Made by a program: the position numbers and the translations under genes
The notes under the pieces: generated by a model
What the model was told of the DNA's origin: nothing
Seen by the model: the letters and a program-made list of their open reading frames with translations, nothing else
Databases searched by the model: none
In this document: positions 25,832 through 30,320 of the stretch, piece after piece
Layout of the letters: each line of letters begins with the position of its first letter
How positions within the stretch are numbered: the stretch's first letter is position 1
From: Ignavibacteria bacterium UBA2373
GTDB taxonomy: Bacteria; Bacteroidota; Ignavibacteria; Kapaibacteriales; UBA961
DNA: 30,320 nucleotides
Assembly: GCA_002344005.1 (NCBI GenBank)
Contig: DDTD01000100.1
Location: forward strand, 31,107-61,426
Reading direction: 5' to 3'

Positions 25832-28426
25832 ATGCATAAAGTCTTTACTTACAAATTCATAGCACTATGCTGCATTGCCTGTGCATTCTTCATATCATCG
25901 GAATCGCTCTTCGCTCAGCAATGGAAACCTCTGAGCAAAGAACAGATGTCTATGTTAGTACCAAGTCCTTCACGATTTGTTTCTTCATTGCATGGAGCAT
26001 GGGAACGTTCCTACGATGGAGATTCATGGGAACAAGTACAATTGCCGTATTCTGATGTAGAAAAGAAGAAGGTATGGTACAGAAGCCAATTCCGATTGGA
26101 TAAAAACCTTTTAGGGCAATATGTCTGGAACCTCTATTTCTTGGGTGTTAATAGTGAAGTTGAGGTCTATATCAATAAACAGTTTGTTCGGAAAGTCTTT
26201 GGTGGTATTGCTCCATTTGAGCTGCGTATGCCGGATAAAATGTTGGTCAGTGGTATGAATACAGTGGAGCTTGTCATAACTCCGCAAACACAATTCAATC
26301 AAAGACACTTGTTTTCTGAAGATGTTTACACGGGCATGATACGCGAAGTTATGCTTGTGGGGTGTCCGCTTATCTGGACGAATGATGTACGTATGCAGAC
26401 CTTGCTCTCTGGTGGGTCATGTCAGTTGAGAGTACAAGCAAGTACTGCTTCCGGCAATGTGACTAAAAGCACCTTAGTACGAAGAACCGATAGTGCAGGA
26501 GTTCCGATAAATGTGAGCATGGCTCAATTAGATGTTTCATTAGTTGCTCCTGATCAAAATTCTGCCGTTATTGCAACAGCAACAAAACCCATCAAAATAG
26601 AATCTGACAGGATGATTGACAATGAGTTTGTCTTGAATATTAGTAATCCTCGTCTATGGACTATTGAAAATCCCTATTTGTATGAGTTGCATGTCAAGAT
26701 TTCTATCGAAGGTGGAATCATTGATGAATTCATTGTTCCTGTGGGGGTACGTGATATTCGTGTCGGTAAATTACAAGATGGGTCAGCGGCTTTATCTCTT
26801 AATGGACAGCAGCTTCAAATCAAGGGGGTAGAGTATATTGAAAATTGGGGAACAAATGGAAAAACTCCGTCCAGCATTGATATTGAACGTGATATCCGAT
26901 TATTAAAAACCTTGGGTGCTAATGTGGTAAGAGTACGTTCCGCCCCACCGCATCCTTATTTTGTGGAACTATGTAATCGTAATGGATTGTTATTAATGAT
27001 TGATCTTCCGGCTTATGATATTCCCAACAGCTTTTTACAAAGTGATGAAGTTAATGAACGGATGCGAAATTTATCGGAAAGAATAGCAATTTCTTATGAC
27101 AGAATGCCCTCCGTTTTTGCTTGGGGCGTAGGGGATGGATTTGATGAGTCTTCTACGGCTGTCAAAGATTTTCAGGAAGCAATGATGAAAACCTTTCGTT
27201 CACATTCCACAAAATTAATTTATAAAACGGTTCGTTTCGGTACCAATGCCGTTGCTTCTGATGGTATTGATTTTGTATGTTTTAGAACAGATAATCGTTG
27301 GAAGCCCGGTGAAGAATTACGAACGGAATTGCAGCGGTTAAAAACATTAATAAAAGATCAACCATATTTGGTGTGTTTCGGTAAATTATTACAACCCGAT
27401 AATAAACATGGATACGCTGACCCATTATCGGCTGAATCGCAAGCGCAATACTTACGTGATGTCTATCGCATTGTTGAACAGGAAAAATCGGCAGGAGTAT
27501 TGGTCTTTAGTTTTAATGATTATCGTTGCGCATCACCCATTCTCATGACCAATGCCGAAGATAAATATGTGGTAACTGCGGGATTAGTAGATGGTTATCG
27601 TATGAAACGTCTTTCGTATGAAATGGTGAAAGCATTATTTAACTCAGAACGTGAGCCATTATTAAGAGCAGGATTATATAAGGAAGATACTCCATTGGTA
27701 TTTATCGTTACAGGTTTGGTTATTGGTGTCTTAGTTCTTTTACTTATGAGTCGTTTCCGTCGTTTCCGTGAATATTTTTTCCGTGCATTATTACGACCTT
27801 ATAATTTTTATGCAGATATACGTGATCAGCGAATTTTATCGAATGTCCAAACAATTGTTTTGGGTTTAGCGAGTGCAGCAACGGCGGGAAGTATTATTGC
27901 ATCCACATTGTTTTATCATCGTTTTAGCTATGGTTCTGAATTTTTGTTGATGATGGTCACATGGAATGATTTCAAATATATTTTGGATGAATTTGCATGG
28001 TCGCCGACTCTTGCGCTCATATTATGCACAATCTTTAATTTTATGGTCTTTACTGTCATAGCAGCATTTATTCGGATTGGAGCAATGTTCGTGCGGGGCA
28101 GACTCTATTTCAGTGATGCATTTACTATTACAATTTGGGGCGTATTGCCTTTAGTATTGCTCATGCCTTTGAGTATGATTATGTACAAAATTTTTACGAT
28201 TACCGATTCTATGAATTTTCTCTTGATACTTTTAGTAGGGATGAGTTTATGGTGCGGTTATCGTTTATTAAGAGCAACTTCTGTGGTTTTTGATATCCAG
28301 CCGCTGTGGGTATATTCGATAGGTATTACTTTGTCTGTGCTGATTGTCAGTGGTATTGCATTTATTTATCATTATCAAACATCCATATTTTCTTATCTTA
28401 GCTATTATTTTAGTGTATGGGCTTAA
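25832..28426 (+). CDS. GH2-like (beta-galactosidase fold) protein with C-terminal membrane domain, likely catalytically inactive
   Basis: 864 residues. Signal peptide (cleavage near AQQW, 28-31); GH2 sugar-binding-like domain (about 45-180); Ig-like sandwich (180-310); TIM-barrel-like region (310-610) with NVVRVRSAPPHPYFVELCNRNGLLLMIDLP, the usual GH2 arrangement. In active enzymes the acid/base sits in W-x-x-G-N-E. Here the equivalent 431-436 reads WGVGDG, so Asn and Glu are replaced. The nucleophile region (normally S-E-F/Y-G) reads VCFGK (514-518) with no Glu. Residues 620-640 form a membrane helix, and 660-864 add about five more hydrophobic segments in a Yip1-like pattern. It is probably an envelope protein with a non-catalytic carbohydrate-binding or scaffold role. 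It leads a unit with two exported thioredoxin-fold proteins, overlapping the first by 10 bases. Confidence 0.8.
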   Translation: MHKVFTYKFIALCCIACAFFISSESLFAQQWKPLSKEQMSMLVPSPSRFVSSLHGAWERSYDGDSWEQVQLPYSDVEKKKVWYRSQFRLDKNLLGQYVWNLYFLGVNSEVEVYINKQFVRKVFGGIAPFELRMPDKMLVSGMNTVELVITPQTQFNQRHLFSEDVYTGMIREVMLVGCPLIWTNDVRMQTLLSGGSCQLRVQASTASGNVTKSTLVRRTDSAGVPINVSMAQLDVSLVAPDQNSAVIATATKPIKIESDRMIDNEFVLNISNPRLWTIENPYLYELHVKISIEGGIIDEFIVPVGVRDIRVGKLQDGSAALSLNGQQLQIKGVEYIENWGTNGKTPSSIDIERDIRLLKTLGANVVRVRSAPPHPYFVELCNRNGLLLMIDLPAYDIPNSFLQSDEVNERMRNLSERIAISYDRMPSVFAWGVGDGFDESSTAVKDFQEAMMKTFRSHSTKLIYKTVRFGTNAVASDGIDFVCFRTDNRWKPGEELRTELQRLKTLIKDQPYLVCFGKLLQPDNKHGYADPLSAESQAQYLRDVYRIVEQEKSAGVLVFSFNDYRCASPILMTNAEDKYVVTAGLVDGYRMKRLSYEMVKALFNSEREPLLRAGLYKEDTPLVFIVTGLVIGVLVLLLMSRFRRFREYFFRALLRPYNFYADIRDQRILSNVQTIVLGLASAATAGSIIASTLFYHRFSYGSEFLLMMVTWNDFKYILDEFAWSPTLALILCTIFNFMVFTVIAAFIRIGAMFVRGRLYFSDAFTITIWGVLPLVLLMPLSMIMYKIFTITDSMNFLLILLVGMSLWCGYRLLRATSVVFDIQPLWVYSIGITLSVLIVSGIAFIYHYQTSIFSYLSYYFSVWA

Positions 28427-28902
28427 TGATAATGTGCCGGAATATCCTCATTGTGTTTTTCTTTACTGCCATGACGGTCAAAGCGCAAGTTGGCTCTATG
28501 AATGTTGATCAAATAACTGAACGATTGACAAAGAATAATGATACGACATTTATTATAAATTTTTGGGCAACATGGTGCAAACCATGTGTTGAAGAACTTC
28601 CTGTTTTTGAATCAATTACACAAAAGTATCCAAAGGGAAGAATAAAAGTATTGCTGGTAAGTTTAGATTTCAAAAACAAAGTACAATCTGTTTTAATACC
28701 TTTCGTCAAAAAAAGGAATCTTCAATCGGAAGTGATTTGGCTTAATGAAAAAAACTATGATGCAATCATAGACAAAATCCATCCCGATTGGTCAGGGTCT
28801 TTACCAGCAACACTTATTGTTGCGCCTCATAATCGTATAGTGTTTTTCAAAGAAGGCACTATTGATGAACAAGAACTTCACTCACATATTTTAACGGAGT
28901 AA
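28417..28902 (+). CDS. TlpA-like exported thioredoxin-family protein
   Basis: 161 residues. N-terminal hydrophobic signal (CRNILIVFFFTAMTVKAQ), so it acts in the periplasm. The active site WCKPC (Cys54 and Cys57) lies in INFWATWCKPCVEELPVFE, the TlpA/ResA pattern. The conserved cis-proline is Pro130 in GSLPATLIV. Such proteins reduce or oxidise cysteines in other exported proteins. The start overlaps the GH2-like gene. Three in-frame ATGs are possible (28417, 28426, 28432); the second forms a TAATG stop-start with the upstream gene, suggesting coupled translation. The third would leave a shorter leader but keeps the signal peptide. Confidence 0.9.
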   Translation: MGLMIMCRNILIVFFFTAMTVKAQVGSMNVDQITERLTKNNDTTFIINFWATWCKPCVEELPVFESITQKYPKGRIKVLLVSLDFKNKVQSVLIPFVKKRNLQSEVIWLNEKNYDAIIDKIHPDWSGSLPATLIVAPHNRIVFFKEGTIDEQELHSHILTE

Positions 28903-28905
28903 ACA

Positions 28906-29514
28906 ATGAAACTATTCCACACACTTTTCCTTGGAGTTTTTCTCCTTTTTTCAACGCAACTCATTGCTGCTGACACTTATGTGCTTGGCTCAAAGGTAGA
29001 TGATTTTACCTTAAAAAATATTGACGGTACCATGATTTCATTATCGTCATATACAAAAAATGATGGTGTTGTTATTGTATTTACATGTAATCATTGCCCT
29101 TATTCAAAACTTTATGAAGATCGAATTGTTGCTTTAGATGCTTCAATGAAAAAGAAGAAATATTCTGTTTTGGCAATCAATCCTAATGACCCTATTGCAT
29201 ATCCTGATGATTCCTTCGAAAATATGATTGTTCGGGCTAAAGAGAAGAAATTTACATTCCCTTATGTCATAGACGAAACGCAAGAAATTGCTAAAAAATT
29301 TGGTGCAACTCGTACTCCGCATTTTTTTATTTTGAAAAAAGTCAATAACTCTTTTGAAATTGCCTATATTGGTGCTTTGGATGATAATGCACAAGAACCT
29401 GATAGTGTCACAGTAAATTATGTCGAAAAAGCTGTTGATGCAATACAAAAAGGTGATAAAGTAGAACCGGCAAGCACAAAAGCTATTGGCTGCTCTATTA
29501 AATGGAAAAAGTAA
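28906..29514 (+). CDS. Exported redoxin / thioredoxin-like protein
   Basis: 202 residues with a signal peptide (MKLFHTLFLGVFLLFSTQLIAA). VDDFTLKNIDGTMISLSSY is the opening of an AhpC/TSA-type redoxin fold. TCNHCPYSKLYEDRI carries a CxxC pair, Cys61 and Cys64. RTPHFFIL (around 142-149) holds the cis-proline. The ending AIGCSIKWKK, with an extra cysteine (Cys196), is common in this periplasmic peroxiredoxin/thioredoxin-like group. It begins 3 bases after the TlpA-like gene, with GGAG 6 bases before its ATG. The pair may work on the same substrates, but the redox partner is not visible in the window. Confidence 0.9.
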   Translation: MKLFHTLFLGVFLLFSTQLIAADTYVLGSKVDDFTLKNIDGTMISLSSYTKNDGVVIVFTCNHCPYSKLYEDRIVALDASMKKKKYSVLAINPNDPIAYPDDSFENMIVRAKEKKFTFPYVIDETQEIAKKFGATRTPHFFILKKVNNSFEIAYIGALDDNAQEPDSVTVNYVEKAVDAIQKGDKVEPASTKAIGCSIKWKK

Positions 29515-29556
29515 AAAACTATTATAGTATTTTCGCTGAATAATACTTAAATCACT

Positions 29557-30201
29557 ATGCAAGTTAACGTAAAAAATTCTGCTTTTGTGGATTTTAAGAA
29601 TAATACATTTCTTGTTTTTCTATGTATTTTCTATGCTTTGTTTTGGACATACTATGCATTTAATCCTGTCTGGAGACCGCAATGGTGGTTAGATAATTAT
29701 TTGGTTTTTGCAGTAGTCGGAGTATTGATTCTGTCATATAATAAATACAGATTGTCAAATTTCAGTTATGCATGTTTGACAATTTTTTTATGTTTTCATG
29801 CTGTCGGTGCAAATATGAGTTATTCCAATGTGCCTTTAGGTTATTGGGTTTCACAGCAATTTCATTTCAGCCGACCCAATGTGTTTGACAGAATCGTTCA
29901 TTTTCTCTTTGGTGTCCTGTTCGCATATCCCATTCATGAAGTGCTGCGACGATATACGTCATTGAGTAGGATTTGGTGCTATATTTTGCCGGTTGAGTTT
30001 ATTATTTCGTACAGTGCAATCTATGAAATTATTGAAGCTGCGACCGCATGGACACTGCCGCCTGAAGAGTATGACCCATTTATTGGTTTACAAGGTGATA
30101 TTTGGGATGGATACAGAGATATGGCATTAGCAGCTATGGGTGCATTGTTCACGATGATATCTCTCGCAATTGCGAAGCAAGTGAGAAAACGCAAAATGTA
30201 A
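29557..30201 (+). CDS. DUF2238 / YjdF-type inner-membrane protein
   Basis: 214 residues with about six hydrophobic segments. The conserved pieces of the family are clear: FNPVWRPQWWLDN (about 36-48), FDRIVHFLFGVLFAYPIHEVLRR (about 109-131), YEIIEAATAW and FIGLQGDIWDGYRDMALAAMGAL (about 175-197). The function of the family is not known. It lies 42 bases after the redoxin gene on the same strand and is the last gene before a terminator, so it is probably co-transcribed. Confidence 0.9.
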   Translation: MQVNVKNSAFVDFKNNTFLVFLCIFYALFWTYYAFNPVWRPQWWLDNYLVFAVVGVLILSYNKYRLSNFSYACLTIFLCFHAVGANMSYSNVPLGYWVSQQFHFSRPNVFDRIVHFLFGVLFAYPIHEVLRRYTSLSRIWCYILPVEFIISYSAIYEIIEAATAWTLPPEEYDPFIGLQGDIWDGYRDMALAAMGALFTMISLAIAKQVRKRKM

Positions 30202-30274
30202 TCTGTTCTTTCGTTCTCCTAATATTATGGTTAACAAGTAGAAGATAAGACATCATATCAAGATAATGAAAGAT

Positions 30275-30307
30275 TCCCTTCTCATCATTGAGTAAGGGAT
30301 TTTTTTT
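30275..30307 (+). terminator. Intrinsic terminator of the GH2-like gene unit
   Basis: Arms TCCCTT (30275-30280) and AAGGGA (30294-30299) with an inner CTCA-TCAT-TGAG stem and a one-base bulge are followed by eight Ts. It lies 74 bases past the YjdF-type gene. Confidence 0.85.
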
Positions 30308-30320
30308 GTCCAAAAATGGA

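Overview
The window looks like a chromosomal segment of a Bacteroidota-type (FCB group) bacterium of moderate-to-low GC. Three things point there: a full-length SprA, the outer-membrane translocon of the type IX secretion system (T9SS); two large secreted proteins ending in T9SS sorting domains; and promoter-like elements of the Bacteroidota form TTTG-N19-TAnnTTTG, one of them perfect. The exact lineage cannot be fixed from sequence reading alone. A deep-branching relative such as Ignavibacteria or Kapabacteria is possible, but this is an inference.

Layout. Positions 1-441 hold a non-coding block of short GC-rich palindromes in two ~170-190 bp copies. 691-1977 (minus) is a HAD hydrolase plus peptide deformylase unit with a clear terminator. 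2077-4309 (plus) is a CoA-transferase followed by an EamA transporter. 4370-7516 (minus) is an envelope cluster: M48/Ste24 membrane protease, beta-barrel protein, BamE-like small protein and a second lipoprotein. 7736-13249 (minus) holds two T9SS cargo proteins, an arylsulfotransferase-like multidomain protein and a CotH/lamin-tail protein. 13513-13899 is a tandem array of hairpin units. 13997-25536 (minus) is a long same-strand run: sprA, a squalene/phytoene synthase, a DUF486 protein, a dihydroorotate dehydrogenase, a UlaG-like metallohydrolase, a lipoprotein and riboflavin synthase. The last six genes are tightly packed. 25832-30201 (plus) diverges from sprA: a GH2-like protein fused to a membrane domain, two exported thioredoxin-fold proteins and a YjdF/DUF2238 membrane protein, closed by a terminator.

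How they fit together. Much of the window concerns the cell envelope: secretion (SprA), secreted cargo, lipoproteins, a membrane protease and exported redox proteins. Riboflavin synthase and the dihydroorotate dehydrogenase, a probable flavoenzyme, share one gene run.

Most unusual observations. (1) The array at 13513-13899: each unit has a promoter-like stretch, a stem-loop whose arms change sequence but stay complementary between units, and a terminator-like hairpin. It may be a tandem family of small structured RNAs. A small-peptide reading is also possible. (2) The GH2-like protein at 25832-28426 lacks both catalytic glutamates at the expected places and carries a C-terminal multi-spanning domain, so it looks like a membrane-anchored pseudoglycosidase.
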